A stretch of 64,000 bases of DNA, from contig JAJYMM010000209.1 of NCBI GenBank assembly GCA_021787035.1, positions 1 through 64,000 on the forward strand, written 5' to 3'. The first letter of the stretch is position 1. Each line of letters starts with the position of its first letter. The stretch comes from Actinomycetes bacterium (lineage in GTDB: Bacteria > Actinomycetota > Acidimicrobiia > Acidimicrobiales > Palsa-688). The position numbers and the translations under genes are program-made. Below are positions 16,329-26,131 of the stretch, in pieces. The notes under the pieces are model-generated. The model did not search any database. It saw only the letters and a list, made by a program, of their open reading frames with translations, and was not told the DNA's origin.

Positions 16329-17968
16329 ACGAGGCCGTCCACCCGAGCCGCGAGGAGTTTGTTCGCCTCGCCCGCGACTGGACCATCCTGCCTGTCTGGA
16401 GAGAGGTCCTCGCCGACCTGACGACTCCTGTGGCGGCCTTTGCCCGCCTAGTTGGCGACGGGCCCGGCTTCCTCCTGGAGTCGGTCGAGCACGCGGGCAC
16501 CTGGGGCCGGTGGTCGTTCATAGGGAGGCGGCCTTCCGCGACGCTCAGGCTTTCGGACGGCCAGGTACGCGTGGAGGGCAACCTCGCGGTGCCCCTGGCG
16601 CTCGAGGGCGGCGTGCTCGGCGCGATCGAAGCCGTCCTTTCACATTACAAATCGCCCGTTCTCGAGGGGTTACCTCCCTTCTACGGAGGCCTTGTCGGCT
16701 ACCTCGGCTACGACGTCGTGCGCGAGGTCGAACGGCTGGTGTCCTCGCCCCCAGACGAGCTCGGTTACCCCGACGCCATCGTCTCGGTGGTGGGGGAGGT
16801 GGCCGCCTATGACGCCTGGCGCCAGCGCGCGACCCTGGTGGAGGCGGTGCCGGTCCCAGCGGGAGCCACCTCCGGCGAGCTCTCCGCTCTTTATGACTGG
16901 GCCGTATCGCGCCTCGACGAGCTCGCTGCTCTGGGCGCCAACCCGGTCGACGAGCCGGTGATCGCGCCTCCCGAGCGCGACGGCGGCGCGTCGGCAGTGG
17001 TGCGGCGTACATCGCCGGAGACCTACGCCGCCAGCGTCGAGGTTGCCCGTGAGCACATCTACGCCGGCGACATCTTCCAGGTGGTGTTGTCACAGCGTTT
17101 TGACCTCGATCTGGACGCAAAGCCGCTCGACCTCTACCGATCTCTCCGCCAGGTCAACCCGAGCCCCTATATGTACCTCCTCCAGTTCCCCGAGCTGTCG
17201 GTCGTGGGGTCCTCCCCGGAGCCCATGGTCCGGGTGCGTGACGGGCGCGTCATCTCCCGGCCGATCGCGGGGACCCGCCGGCGTGGCAAGAGCGAGGCCG
17301 AGGACCGCCTGCTCGCCGCCGAGCTGTCCGAGCACCCGAAGGAACGAGCCGAGCACGTCATGCTCGTTGACCTCGCCCGAAACGACGTGGGACGTGTCGT
17401 CGAGTACGGTTCGGAAACGGTCGACGAGCTCATGACCCTCGAGCGGTACAGCCACGTGATGCACCTGACTTCTCAGGTCTCGGGGAAGTTGCGACAGGGC
17501 CTCGGGCCCGTGGACGTCCTCCGGGCAACCCTGCCCGCCGGCACGGTCTCTGGCGCCCCAAAGGTGCGGGCCATGGAGATAATAGACGAGCTCGAGCCGG
17601 CGAGGCGCGGGCCCTATGCCGGCGTAGTCGGCTACATCGATTTCTCGGGCAACCTTGACACAGCGATCGCGATCCGCACCATGCTCGTCAGCCCGGATGG
17701 GAGGGCCAGCGTCCAGGCAGGTGCGGGCATAGTTGCCGACAGTGTGGCCGCGCAGGAGGACCAGGAGTGCGTCAACAAGGCCGCTGCCCTACTCGCCGCG
17801 GTCCCGGGTGCGAGGCGGATAGCCGAAGTGAGAGCCGCTCGTAATGGGGCTCCGGCTGCTGGCCCTGGGGGCGGCGCCGGAGAACAGGCGCTCGAGGCCG
17901 GTCACCTAAGGGCCGGTCACCTAAGGGCCGGTCACCTAAGGGCTGGGCGCCGAGAAGCTGAGTACTGA
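16325..17968 (+). CDS. trpE: Anthranilate synthase component I
   Basis: The 547-residue enzyme converts chorismate to anthranilate with TrpG. The N-terminal regulatory domain contains [18 protein letters not shown], which carries the Trp-feedback LLES motif. The C-terminal chorismate domain has [28 protein letters not shown] and [19 protein letters not shown] 16325 overlaps the hisI stop by 4 bp. The final 40 residues are extra and include three AGHLR repeats; the stop codon itself sits in a second 15-bp array. No trpG or trpD is in the window. Confidence 0.96.
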   Translation: MNEAVHPSREEFVRLARDWTILPVWREVLADLTTPVAAFARLVGDGPGFLLESVEHAGTWGRWSFIGRRPSATLRLSDGQVRVEGNLAVPLALEGGVLGAIEAVLSHYKSPVLEGLPPFYGGLVGYLGYDVVREVERLVSSPPDELGYPDAIVSVVGEVAAYDAWRQRATLVEAVPVPAGATSGELSALYDWAVSRLDELAALGANPVDEPVIAPPERDGGASAVVRRTSPETYAASVEVAREHIYAGDIFQVVLSQRFDLDLDAKPLDLYRSLRQVNPSPYMYLLQFPELSVVGSSPEPMVRVRDGRVISRPIAGTRRRGKSEAEDRLLAAELSEHPKERAEHVMLVDLARNDVGRVVEYGSETVDELMTLERYSHVMHLTSQVSGKLRQGLGPVDVLRATLPAGTVSGAPKVRAMEIIDELEPARRGPYAGVVGYIDFSGNLDTAIAIRTMLVSPDGRASVQAGAGIVADSVAAQEDQECVNKAAALLAAVPGARRIAEVRAARNGAPAAGPGGGAGEQALEAGHLRAGHLRAGHLRAGRREAEY

Positions 17969-18005
17969 GAAGCTGAGTACTGAGAAGCTGAGTACTGAGA
18001 AGCTG
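17896..18005 (+). repeat. Two adjacent 15-bp arrays at the trpE 3' end
   Basis: Array A (17896-17940) is three copies of GGCCGGTCACCTAAG, encoding AGHLR. Array B (17952-18005) is three full copies plus 9 nt of GAGAAGCTGAGTACT. The trpE stop (TGA 17966-17968) straddles the first unit boundary of array B, so B is mostly non-coding. The two unit sequences are unrelated. Confidence 0.95.
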
Positions 18006-18027
18006 GGCATTGGGGAGGAGGACAACG

Positions 18028-18960
18028 GTGGCCGATGGCGACGGCGGTTACTCTGCAATTTTTGAGGGCGCGGCCACCTTCGAGTGGCAGCGCGACGTGG
18101 TGCGGGTAAGGGGCCCGGAAGCCGAGCGCTATTTGCAGGGCCAGCTCAGCCAGGACATGGCGGTCCTGGGGGAGCTCGGGTGGGCCTGGTCGCTCGTGCT
18201 GCGGCCGGAGGGCAGGCTCGTCGCGCTCGTGCGGGTAAGTAAGCGCGGCCCCGAGGAATACCTCCTCGACACCGATGCTGGTGTCGGGCCTGCGCTTGTC
18301 GAGAGGTTGCTCATGTTCAAGCTGCGAACGAGGGCAGACGTGGAAGCAGTCCCCTTGCAGGTGGCACCCGTGCGCGGCCGAGATGTCGGCGTCGGCTCTC
18401 CGGGTGCCGGCGAGGCCACGGTAACCGTGCCTTTCCACTGGGGTGGGCTGGCGGGCTACGACTTGTTCGGGCCGGTGGGTGGCCCGGCCCCAGAGCTCCC
18501 CACTGGCACCGTCGCCGCCAGCCCCGAGGCATACGAAGCGGCCCGGATCGAAGCCGGGTTCCCTCGCCATGGTGCTGAGCTCGACGAGCGCACCATCCCC
18601 GCCGAGGCAGGTCTCGTGTCGGTCGCGGTCAGCTTCACCAAGGGCTGCTACACGGGCCAGGAGCTCGTGGCACGGATCGACGCTAGAGGAAGCAACGTGC
18701 CCCGCCGCCTCTACGGGCTCTCGCTTTCCGGGCCCGCTCAACCTGGTGCTGCCCTGTACGAAGTCCCGGGGGCGGAAAAGGCGTTGGGCAGCTTGACCAG
18801 CGCCGCCCGGTCCCCGCGCTCGGGTTGGGTCGGGCTTGGCTATGTCAAAAGGGGCGTTGAACCGGGCCGGACCGTCTACGTAGAGGCTGAGGGCGGGGTG
18901 GAGGAGTGCCAGGTCTGTGAGCTGCCAATTTACGCTCCGCCAGCCCCTCCCGACCGGTAG
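18028..18960 (+). CDS. ygfZ: YgfZ/GcvT-family folate-binding protein
   Basis: The 310-residue protein is related to the glycine-cleavage T protein and supports Fe-S cluster assembly. The family signature KGCYTGQELVARID with its conserved Cys is near residue 212. An N-terminal folate-binding-like region (LQGQLSQDM...) precedes it. A strong GGGGAGGAGG lies before GTG 18028, which sets the start; a TTG at 18010 would overlap that site. It begins a ygfZ-MFS-bioD run with gaps of 6 and 1 bp. Confidence 0.88.
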   Translation: MADGDGGYSAIFEGAATFEWQRDVVRVRGPEAERYLQGQLSQDMAVLGELGWAWSLVLRPEGRLVALVRVSKRGPEEYLLDTDAGVGPALVERLLMFKLRTRADVEAVPLQVAPVRGRDVGVGSPGAGEATVTVPFHWGGLAGYDLFGPVGGPAPELPTGTVAASPEAYEAARIEAGFPRHGAELDERTIPAEAGLVSVAVSFTKGCYTGQELVARIDARGSNVPRRLYGLSLSGPAQPGAALYEVPGAEKALGSLTSAARSPRSGWVGLGYVKRGVEPGRTVYVEAEGGVEECQVCELPIYAPPAPPDR

Positions 18961-18966
18961 TCAGGC

Positions 18967-20205
18967 GTGGAAGGCGCACCTGCGCCGGCCGCCCCCGCGC
19001 CGGCCGCTCAAGCGCGTTCCTCGCGCAGAAGCTTCGATGCGCTGGTGATGTACGCCTTCGTCGTGCTCGGCTTGCCCGACGGGACGATCGGGACGGCATG
19101 GCCGGTGCTCCGTAAGGGCTTTGGCGCCCCCCTTGCCGACCTGGGGATAGTGCTGCTCGTCGGGACGCTCGGGTCTCTGGCCAGCTCCTCGGTGGCGGGC
19201 CTGTTGTTCGGGCGCTTCGGGACCAGGCCCATGGTCATGCTCGGCGCCACCGCCGGTGCCCTCGGTGCCCTAGGTGTCGTCGTTTCCCCGAGCTTCGTCG
19301 TGTTCGTGGTCTCGGGGACCCTGATCGGCATTTCGGCGGGGCTTCTCGACAGCACCTGCAACACGGCGGTTGCCCTGACGGGCCGGAACAGGTTGCTCAA
19401 CATGCTGCACGGCTCGTACGGCATCGGGACGACGGTGGCACCCCTGATAGTGACGGCGGCGTTGCTTGCAGGGTCGTGGCGGGCATCCTACGGCGTCGTG
19501 CTCGGGGCCGAACTGGCTCTCGTTGTGGCATGGTGGGTCGGAGGCCGGGTGGCGCCGATCGGTAGGCCTGGGGCAACGGCGCCGGCGCCAGGCCTTGGGA
19601 CCGATGGCACGGCGCTCCAGGCAGGCGGTAGGGCGGCAAGCAGCCGGCGCCGCCTTGCTCTCGTGGTGGGCCTCGGGCTGGCTGTGTTCATGGTCTACAC
19701 GGGCTTTGAGGTATCGGCAGGCCAGTGGGAGCCGAGCTTCGACCGGGGCGTCCTGCACATGGGGGCCGGGGCCACAGGACTGGCCACCTTCGGCTACTGG
19801 GGGGCCCTGACAGCGGCCCGCTTTGCCTTGGCGGTCCCACGGCGCCCCCTCTCGCCCGTCTCGATCGTGCGGTGGGGCTGCCCCGTCGCGTTAGGAGGCG
19901 CCGGCCTCGTGTGGTGGCGGCCAGCGGCCATCGTGGCACTCCTCGGGCTCGTCGTTATCGGCGCAGCGCTGGCGGGCGTCTTCCCGGCTTTGATAGCGCT
20001 CACGCCATCACGTGTAGGCGCGGGTTTCGCGCACCACGTGATCGGTTGGCAGATAGGCGCAGCCGGCCTCGGAGGTTCGGCGATCTCGGCGATCTTCGGC
20101 CTGATCTTCCAGCGTTTTGGCTTGGACGAGCTTGGGCCGGCGCTCGTTGGCGTGGCGGCAGCGTTGGTCGTCGGCAGCATCGCTTTGGACAAAGTGGCGG
20201 CCTGA
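18967..20205 (+). CDS. Major facilitator superfamily transporter
   Basis: A 412-residue inner-membrane protein with about 12 hydrophobic segments. A short Ala/Pro N-terminus precedes the first helix (ALVMYAFVVLGLPDGTIGTAWP). The loop between TM2 and TM3 has GRFGTRPMVMLGA, a variant of the MFS motif A. The middle loop (residues 200-222) is long and polar. The overall pattern resembles FucP-like sugar or drug MFS members, but the substrate cannot be told. GTG start 6 bp after ygfZ; bioD starts 1 bp after its stop. Confidence 0.82.
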   Translation: MEGAPAPAAPAPAAQARSSRRSFDALVMYAFVVLGLPDGTIGTAWPVLRKGFGAPLADLGIVLLVGTLGSLASSSVAGLLFGRFGTRPMVMLGATAGALGALGVVVSPSFVVFVVSGTLIGISAGLLDSTCNTAVALTGRNRLLNMLHGSYGIGTTVAPLIVTAALLAGSWRASYGVVLGAELALVVAWWVGGRVAPIGRPGATAPAPGLGTDGTALQAGGRAASSRRRLALVVGLGLAVFMVYTGFEVSAGQWEPSFDRGVLHMGAGATGLATFGYWGALTAARFALAVPRRPLSPVSIVRWGCPVALGGAGLVWWRPAAIVALLGLVVIGAALAGVFPALIALTPSRVGAGFAHHVIGWQIGAAGLGGSAISAIFGLIFQRFGLDELGPALVGVAAALVVGSIALDKVAA

Positions 20206-20206
20206 G

Positions 20207-20878
20207 ATGGTGCCTCCGCACCGGCCTGCAACCCTCGTCGTAGTCGCCGGTACCGGGACCGACATTGGCAAGACATGGGTTGGCTCGCAACTGGCCGGCG
20301 AGCTGCGCCTGCGAGGGTTCACCGTGGCCGCCAGGAAACCCGCGCAGTCCTTCGACCCCGCCGTCGACCATCCCCTCGACGCGGAGCTGCTCGCCGCCGC
20401 CACTGGGGAAAGCGTGACCGACGTTTGCCCGCCCGCGCGCTGGTACGCGAAGCCTATGGCCCCCCCCATGGCGGCCGAGTCCATGGGCCTCGCGCCCTTC
20501 ACGCTGCGCGACATCAGAGACGAGCTACGCTGGCCGCCCGCTACCGACGTGGGCATCGTCGAGCAGGCTGGTGGCATAGGCGCCCCGCAGGCCTCCGACG
20601 GCGACGGGGTAGACATGGTCAAGCTGCTCGAGCCGGACTTGGTCGTGCTGGTCGCGCTGCCTGGGCTCGGAACCTTGAGCAGCGTCTCCCTGGCGGTGCG
20701 GGCGCTCGGGGGCCGGCGCCTAGTCGTGTACATGAACCGTTTCGACCCCTCTGACGAGCTCCACTCCGCCAACCTGTCATGGCTGCGAGAACGCGCCGGA
20801 CTGGCCGTAGAAGTGTCCGTCAGTTCGCTGGCCGGGGACGTAGCCGGCCTACGCGACCCCCTAGGAGGCTTCGGCTGA
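20207..20878 (+). CDS. bioD: Dethiobiotin synthetase
   Basis: The 223-residue P-loop enzyme closes the ureido ring of dethiobiotin from DAPA, CO2 and ATP. The P-loop GTGTDIGKTWVGSQL is at the N-terminus, and KPAQSFDP carries the catalytic Lys region. VEQAGGIGAPQ replaces the usual VEGAGG, with Gln in place of Gly. ATG 20207 follows the MFS stop by 1 bp. The 3' end overlaps the end of the opposite-strand epimerase gene by 18 bp. Confidence 0.88.
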   Translation: MVPPHRPATLVVVAGTGTDIGKTWVGSQLAGELRLRGFTVAARKPAQSFDPAVDHPLDAELLAAATGESVTDVCPPARWYAKPMAPPMAAESMGLAPFTLRDIRDELRWPPATDVGIVEQAGGIGAPQASDGDGVDMVKLLEPDLVVLVALPGLGTLSSVSLAVRALGGRRLVVYMNRFDPSDELHSANLSWLRERAGLAVEVSVSSLAGDVAGLRDPLGGFG

Positions 20879-21805
20879 GATCGACCAGGCCACCCTGACC
20901 GATCCGCCCGGAGGGACGCGGAGCAGGCCGAGGCCGTTGTTGAAGGCGTTTGGGGCGCACGTATAGGGCTCGATCGCGAGCGCCCGACGCCTAAGGGCCG
21001 GTGCCAGCGTGTCCCCGCTGTAAAGCTGCACGTAGTTGACCGCCGGCCCGAAGGAGCAGGTGACCGTGACGCTCCTGTCAGGGGAGGCGAACTTGACGGC
21101 GACGTTGCCGTCTTGGTCGCGGGCGAGGCCGGCGAGCGTCACGTCGAAGTGCGTTGGCCCGACCGGCCGGGGCTCCCGGAAGTCGAAGGGTGTACCATCC
21201 ACCGGCTCGGGCAACCCGACCGGGTTCAGGACGTCGTCAACCTTCAGGTAGTGGTCCGCCGCGACCTCCAAGACGGCGTCGTCGACAGTCTCGGTGCCGA
21301 CCGTGAAGTAAGGATGGCACCCGTAGCCAAAAGGCGCGGTTCGATCGCCGACATTGGTGGCCGAGAGCGCTACCTCGAGGCTGTCGGCGAGCCAGGCGTA
21401 GGACTGCTCGAGGTCGAAGCAAAAAGGGTAGCCCTGCCGTGCCAGCATTCGTGCGGAGAGGGTGATGCGGTCGGCATCTTGGTCGCTTCGCGACCAAGTG
21501 AGCCAACGGGCGAAGCCGTGGATGGCGGCGTTGGCCACATGGTCGTCCACGGGCAACTGGTACCCCTCCCCGCCGAAGTCGTAGTAACCCTTGGCAACAC
21601 GTCCCGGCCAGGGAACGAGGATCTGGCCGTGGCCACCGTTGCCGCCGAAGCCGTCATCGTTCGCAGGACTGAGCAACTCGGTACCGTCCCAGCTGACCCG
21701 GAAAAGACCGGCGCCTTCCTCGGTGACGAGCGCCGACCGGCTACCGCTCTTTACTTCGAAAAGCCGCCCGGCGCGTCCCAAGGCCTCAAATTGGGTGTTC
21801 GGCAT
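20861..21805 (-). CDS. Aldose 1-epimerase family protein
   Basis: A 314-residue galactose-mutarotase-like protein. The catalytic His pair is suggested by [12 protein letters not shown] and GYGCHPYF, and the general-base Glu by [15 protein letters not shown] near the C-terminus. This matches the GalM/YeaD superfamily, and the sugar substrate is unknown. ATG 21805 gives [13 protein letters not shown] 21826 is an alternative. The gene is antisense between bioD and bioB, overlapping bioD by 18 bp. Confidence 0.85.
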   Translation of the reverse strand: MPNTQFEALGRAGRLFEVKSGSRSALVTEEGAGLFRVSWDGTELLSPANDDGFGGNGGHGQILVPWPGRVAKGYYDFGGEGYQLPVDDHVANAAIHGFARWLTWSRSDQDADRITLSARMLARQGYPFCFDLEQSYAWLADSLEVALSATNVGDRTAPFGYGCHPYFTVGTETVDDAVLEVAADHYLKVDDVLNPVGLPEPVDGTPFDFREPRPVGPTHFDVTLAGLARDQDGNVAVKFASPDRSVTVTCSFGPAVNYVQLYSGDTLAPALRRRALAIEPYTCAPNAFNNGLGLLRVPPGGSVRVAWSISAEAS

Positions 21806-21869
21806 GGCGGAAAGGTTAGCTGTCATGGGCCGGTTGACCACGCTGGCCGGCGTCCGCGAGGATGCAGGC

Positions 21870-22952
21870 ATGGGAGCGCATGGCGATCTGTCCTGGTTGG
21901 AGGCGATAACGGAACAGGCTCGCGGTCTTGGCCGGCCGTCGCGCGAGCAAGCTCTCGCGGTGTTGGCCGCAGAAGAAGACGTGTTGTTGGACGTGGTGGC
22001 CGCGGCGGCGAGGGTGCGCCGGGCCTTCTTCGCCAACCGCGTCAAGCTCAACTACCTGGTGAACATGAAAAGCGGGCTCTGCGGCGAGGATTGCTCTTAT
22101 TGCTCTCAGCGGCGCGGGCCCTCCACGGGGGTACTGCGCTACAGCTGGCTCGACCCAGAGGCAGCGGCGAAGGAGGCGGAGATGGCCGCTGAACGTGGCG
22201 CCAAGCGGGTCTGCCTCGTGGCCAGTGGAAGGGGCCCGACGGAGCGCGACCTCGACCGGGTGTCGAGCACGATCGCTGCCGTGCGTGCCCGCCGGCCCGA
22301 GCTGGAGGTCTGCGTTTGCGTGGGCATCCTCGGGCCCGGCCAAGCCGAAAGCCTGCGTTGTGCCGGTGCCGACGCGTACAACCACAACCTCAACACCGCA
22401 GAGTCCCGGTACGGGCAGATCTGCACCACTCACGGCTTCTCTGAGCGCGTGAGCACCGTGCGCTCCGCCGCAGATGCCGGCCTCTCTCCTTGTTCGGGCG
22501 TGATCGTTGGGATGGGGGAGACCGACGAGGAGATCGTGGACGTGGCGTTCCGCCTGCGAGAGCTGGAGCCAGAATCCGTGCCGGTCAATTTCCTCATGCC
22601 GTTCCCGGGTACCCCCCTCGCCGGGCGTAACGACCTCACGCCGGCCAAGTGCCTGCTAGTGCTCGCCATGTTCCGGTTCGTGTTCCCTGATGTCGAGGTC
22701 CGCATCGCCGGAGGCAGGGAGATGCACCTGCGGAGCCTGCAGCCCCTCGGCCTCCACATCGCCAACTCGATCTTCCTCGGTGACTACCTGACCTCGGAGG
22801 GAGCGCCGGCGCAAGACGACCTCCAGATGATCGCGGACGCCGGCTTCGTGGTCGAAGGCCCGGGTGAGTCGACCCTCCCGCCGCACCGCCGCCCAGCCGT
22901 GCCGGCGCTTCGCCGGCGCGGCCCGGGGAGCGAACTGCCCTCCAATGCCTGA
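21870..22952 (+). CDS. bioB: Biotin synthase
   Basis: This 360-residue radical SAM enzyme inserts sulfur into dethiobiotin. The CxxxCxxC cluster motif lies at residues 71-78 (CGEDCSYC). [26 protein letters not shown] and the late [16 protein letters not shown] match BioB, including cluster ligands. ATG 21870 has a GAGGA 7 nt upstream; an earlier ATG at 21825 is possible. The last 30 residues are basic and low in complexity. The gene diverges from the epimerase, with 64 bp between starts. Confidence 0.93.
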   Translation: MGAHGDLSWLEAITEQARGLGRPSREQALAVLAAEEDVLLDVVAAAARVRRAFFANRVKLNYLVNMKSGLCGEDCSYCSQRRGPSTGVLRYSWLDPEAAAKEAEMAAERGAKRVCLVASGRGPTERDLDRVSSTIAAVRARRPELEVCVCVGILGPGQAESLRCAGADAYNHNLNTAESRYGQICTTHGFSERVSTVRSAADAGLSPCSGVIVGMGETDEEIVDVAFRLRELEPESVPVNFLMPFPGTPLAGRNDLTPAKCLLVLAMFRFVFPDVEVRIAGGREMHLRSLQPLGLHIANSIFLGDYLTSEGAPAQDDLQMIADAGFVVEGPGESTLPPHRRPAVPALRRRGPGSELPSNA

Positions 22953-22995
22953 GCGAGGTCCCTCCGCAGCGGCGCCTTCGGGGCGTCCTTGGCGC

Positions 22996-24567
22996 TTAGC
23001 CGGCGCCCGGCCGTCTAGTGCCGACTGCCTCGGGCGCGCCGGGCGCTTCGCGCACGGGGAGGCCGAGCGGCGCGGCGCTCCTTGACGCCCTGCGGCCCGC
23101 TGGGCTGGCTGGCTGGGGAGCGGAGAGCGTCACGACTATCCGGGTGCCACCGTCAGGGCGTGTCGGCGATTCGGCGACCACCCTGCCTCCCATCGCGGTG
23201 ACCAGCTCCTTTACGATCGCTAGGCCGAGCCCGGAGCCGAGCTTGCGCGACGCTGCCGAAGAGGACTGGTACAGCCGCTTGAACACGTTGTCCAAGTCTG
23301 CAGAAGGGATGCCCGGCCCGTCGTCCTCGACGGCGAGAGTGGGCTCGCTGGTCCCCGGGGCGTAGCCGGTCACAACGGTGACCCGTTGCCTCGCGTACTT
23401 GAGCGCGTTTTCCACGACGTTCGCGACGACCTGGCCCAGGCGGTCGGGGTCGGCGTAGCAGAGAACGGAGGTGGGACGGCCGGCGGCGGCGAGCTCGATC
23501 TGCAGGCCGAGCGAATCTGCTGCTGGCTGGAAGGCCTCGACGGTGCTGTTGGCCACCTCGAAGAGGTCGATCTCGGTGCAGGACAGGCCGAATGACCCGG
23601 CCTCAAGTTTTGCCAGCTCGAGCAGGTCCCCTACCAGGCGTTCAAGGCGCCTGGCCTCGGAGAGGACCACTGCGGCGGAGCGCGGGACGTCGTCGGTGGC
23701 CCCGTCGGCAAGTGCTTCCGCGTAGCCCCGGATGGAGGTGAGCGGCGTACGCAGGTCGTGGGACACCGACATGAGGAACTGGCGCTGTGCGCCGCGGGCG
23801 CGCGCCAGGCTGTCTGCCATCTGGTTGACGCTGTTCGCGAGAGAGACGAGCTCGTGGCCTTCTTTGGACGGCACGGGGACCCGCGCCGAGAGGTCCCCAG
23901 AGGCGATACGGCCCGTGACGGCCTCGACCTGCTGGAGGGGGCGTGCGATGCGCCGTCCGAGGCGGGTGGCGGCTAGGAGGGAGACGACCACGGTCGCCGC
24001 GGCGGCGATGGCGAACCACGTGCCGGCGCTGCCGACGCCTACGGGTGCCCGCCTGGTGAGCACGACCACCAGGTTGAAGAACTGGCACCCAGGGCATCCT
24101 GGGCCCCCGGCCGGCAGCGGGTTGGTGGTCGAAAAAAGGAGCGCAGCCCAGGCCAGGCTCCCTCGGTGCCCTTTCACGGGGATGCTTGCTATGAAGCCTT
24201 CCTTGGAGACGAGCTGCTCCTGGGCGACGCCGCCGGGCAGGACCACTGGCTGCTTGGGGTCGAGGAAGTTGTAGAGGGTGGGGAGGCTGGTGCCATGCGA
24301 CTGCACCCCGTAGATGGCCTCTCCTTGCAGGTTGAGGGGCTCCTTCAAGAACCTGAGCATCTGCTGGAGGACTGAGTCAGTGTTGCGGGGGTTGCCGGCG
24401 GCCACCTCCTTTTTGATCCCGTCGGCGAGCTGGTTTGCCTCCACGGCGAGCTGGGACTCGGTCTTGGAGACGCTGTTTAGCGAGGTGAGGCCGAGAGTGG
24501 CCAGGCCCGCGACGACGAGCGCGGCTACCACCAGGGCAAACATCGTCACGCTTATGCGCCGGCGCAC
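22996..24567 (-). CDS. Sensor histidine kinase (HAMP, HisKA, HATPase)
   Basis: The 523-residue membrane kinase has TM1 at about residues 8-30 and an extracytoplasmic sensor of about 130 residues ending in GCPGC (Cys 158 and 161). TM2 lies at 183-201, then HAMP (ATRLGRRIARPLQQVEAV). The phosphoacceptor His is about 270 in SVSHDLRTPL. The N box (NVVENALKYA) and G1 (DDGPGIP) follow, with a late [13 protein letters not shown] basic Ala/Pro tail closes the protein. GTG start, 7 bp after the regulator stop. Confidence 0.92.
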   Translation of the reverse strand: MRRRISVTMFALVVAALVVAGLATLGLTSLNSVSKTESQLAVEANQLADGIKKEVAAGNPRNTDSVLQQMLRFLKEPLNLQGEAIYGVQSHGTSLPTLYNFLDPKQPVVLPGGVAQEQLVSKEGFIASIPVKGHRGSLAWAALLFSTTNPLPAGGPGCPGCQFFNLVVVLTRRAPVGVGSAGTWFAIAAAATVVVSLLAATRLGRRIARPLQQVEAVTGRIASGDLSARVPVPSKEGHELVSLANSVNQMADSLARARGAQRQFLMSVSHDLRTPLTSIRGYAEALADGATDDVPRSAAVVLSEARRLERLVGDLLELAKLEAGSFGLSCTEIDLFEVANSTVEAFQPAADSLGLQIELAAAGRPTSVLCYADPDRLGQVVANVVENALKYARQRVTVVTGYAPGTSEPTLAVEDDGPGIPSADLDNVFKRLYQSSSAASRKLGSGLGLAIVKELVTAMGGRVVAESPTRPDGGTRIVVTLSAPQPASPAGRRASRSAAPLGLPVREAPGAPEAVGTRRPGAG

Positions 24568-24574
24568 TCAATCC

Positions 24575-25252
24575 TCATCCCAGCCGGTAGCCCATTCCCC
24601 ACACCGTGTTGAGCGGGAGCGAATCGCCGAGCTTCTTTCGGAGCTGGCGGACGTGGGCATCTACCGTTCGGTCGTCGCCGTACCACCCTGCGCCCCAGAC
24701 GCCGTCCAAGAGCTGCTGGCGGGACAGGGCGCGCCCCGGCCGTTCGGCGAAGAAGGCGAGCAGTTGGAACTCCCTCGACGTGAGCGCCACCACCTGGCCG
24801 TCGACCCTGGCTTCCCTCCTCGCCAGGTCGACCTCGACCCGGCCGGCCGAGAGCAGCTCCGGCTGTTCGACGGGCCCCTCCGAACGGCGCAGGATGGCCT
24901 TCACCCGGGCAACCACCTCCCTTGGTGAAAAGGGCTTGGTCACGTAGTCGTCTGCCCCCATCTCCAGTCCGAGGACCCGATCGACCTCGCTGTCGCGAGC
25001 GGTGAGCATGAGCATCGGGAGGGGGTTGGAGGCCCGCACTCGCCGGCATACCTCTAGTCCGTCCATGCCGCCAGGGAGGCTCACGTCGAGGATCGCCAGG
25101 CGCGGGTGCTCGCGCTGGATGGCATCCAACCCTGCTTGCCCAGTCGTTGCCTGGAGGACCCGGAAGCCCTCACGGCGCAGGTACATGTCAAGCAGGTCCG
25201 CGATGTTCGTGTCGTCTTCCACAACCACTATCGTTCCCTGGTCTTCTGCCAC
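24575..25252 (-). CDS. OmpR/PhoB-family response regulator
   Basis: The receiver domain has DD13-14, phosphoacceptor D56 in LAILDVSLPGGMDG, the switch Thr in MLTARD and Lys in YVTKPFSP. A winged-helix domain follows with TSREFQLLAFFAERPGRALSRQQLL and DAHVRQLRKKLGD. GTG 25252 gives 225 residues; an upstream in-frame GTG at 25330 would nearly reach trpC on the other strand, so the shorter form is preferred. It is the first gene of a kinase pair transcribed away from trpC. Confidence 0.92.
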   Translation of the reverse strand: MAEDQGTIVVVEDDTNIADLLDMYLRREGFRVLQATTGQAGLDAIQREHPRLAILDVSLPGGMDGLEVCRRVRASNPLPMLMLTARDSEVDRVLGLEMGADDYVTKPFSPREVVARVKAILRRSEGPVEQPELLSAGRVEVDLARREARVDGQVVALTSREFQLLAFFAERPGRALSRQQLLDGVWGAGWYGDDRTVDAHVRQLRKKLGDSLPLNTVWGMGYRLG

Positions 25253-25357
25253 ATCTGCCAGCTTGTCACCAAAGTGTTCCGACGGAGTGGAGGATAGGCT
25301 GCTCGGCCCCCAAACTCGGGTGTGCCTCACATGGAGGGCCCTCTACGCTGGGGTTGG

Positions 25358-26131
25358 ATGACCACGTACCTCGACCGGATACTCGAGTGGCACCGACGGG
25401 AGGCTGAAGAGGACAGCCGCGACCTCGCTCAGCTTGTCGCGGCGGCCCGGGAGTGCCCTCCGGCCAGGGGTTTCGCGGCCGCCCTCCGGCAAGGAGAGGG
25501 TGTAGCCGTAATTGCCGAAGTGAAGCGGCGAAGCCCTTCCAAAGGCCAGCTCGCACCCGAGCTGGACCCGGCTCTCCTCGCTAAGGCTTATACAGCTGCC
25601 GGGGCGGCGTGCTTGTCGGTGCTGACGGACTCCGAGTTCTTCGGTGGGTCGCCGGTGGATCTCGCCGAGGCTCGTTCGGCCACCGAGCTGCCGGTGCTTC
25701 GCAAGGACTTCACGGTCTCGCCGGCCGATGTCTGCGATGCTCGGATCATGGGGGCCGACGCGGTGCTCCTCATAGTCAGCGCCCTCACAGATGGCGAGCT
25801 GGCCGAGTTGCTCCAGCTGGCGCGCGAGGCCGGGATCGAAGCTCTCGTCGAGGTGCACGACGAAGCCGAGGCCGAAAAGGCACTGTCTGGGGGTGCGCAG
25901 TTGGTCGGCGTCAACCAGCGCGACCTCTTCACGTTCGAGGTTGACAGCGCGCGGGCGGTGCGTGTCGGCTCGAGCCTCCCTGCCGGCGTCGTCAAGGTGG
26001 CGGAGTCGGGCATCCGTACGAGGGGGGATGTAGAGCGGCTGGGGGCGGCGGGCTTCGACGCGGTCTTGGTGGGCGAGGCACTCGTCACCGCGCCCGACCC
26101 CGGGGCGGCCCTCGCCTCGCTCCTGCGGTGA
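25358..26131 (+). CDS. trpC: Indole-3-glycerol phosphate synthase
   Basis: The 257-residue TIM-barrel enzyme forms the indole ring. VIAEVKRRSPSKG near residue 55 carries the catalytic Lys, VLRKDF the second, and GVNQRDLFTFEVD and VAESGIRTRGD are typical. ATG 25358 gives the expected MTTYLDRIL start. The 105-bp gap to the divergent regulator gene must hold both promoters. It overlaps trpF by 4 bp. Confidence 0.96.
   Translation: MTTYLDRILEWHRREAEEDSRDLAQLVAAARECPPARGFAAALRQGEGVAVIAEVKRRSPSKGQLAPELDPALLAKAYTAAGAACLSVLTDSEFFGGSPVDLAEARSATELPVLRKDFTVSPADVCDARIMGADAVLLIVSALTDGELAELLQLAREAGIEALVEVHDEAEAEKALSGGAQLVGVNQRDLFTFEVDSARAVRVGSSLPAGVVKVAESGIRTRGDVERLGAAGFDAVLVGEALVTAPDPGAALASLLR

Noticed and set aside
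17896-18005. CRISPR-like array
   Set aside because: The 15-bp units are directly adjacent with no spacers and no cas genes are near, so this is a simple tandem repeat. The same applies to the arrays at 26864, 38091, 44502 and 52647.
21113-22192. 359-residue plus-strand open frame opposite the epimerase gene
   Set aside because: It runs across the epimerase and into the start of bioB in a different frame, with no family features.
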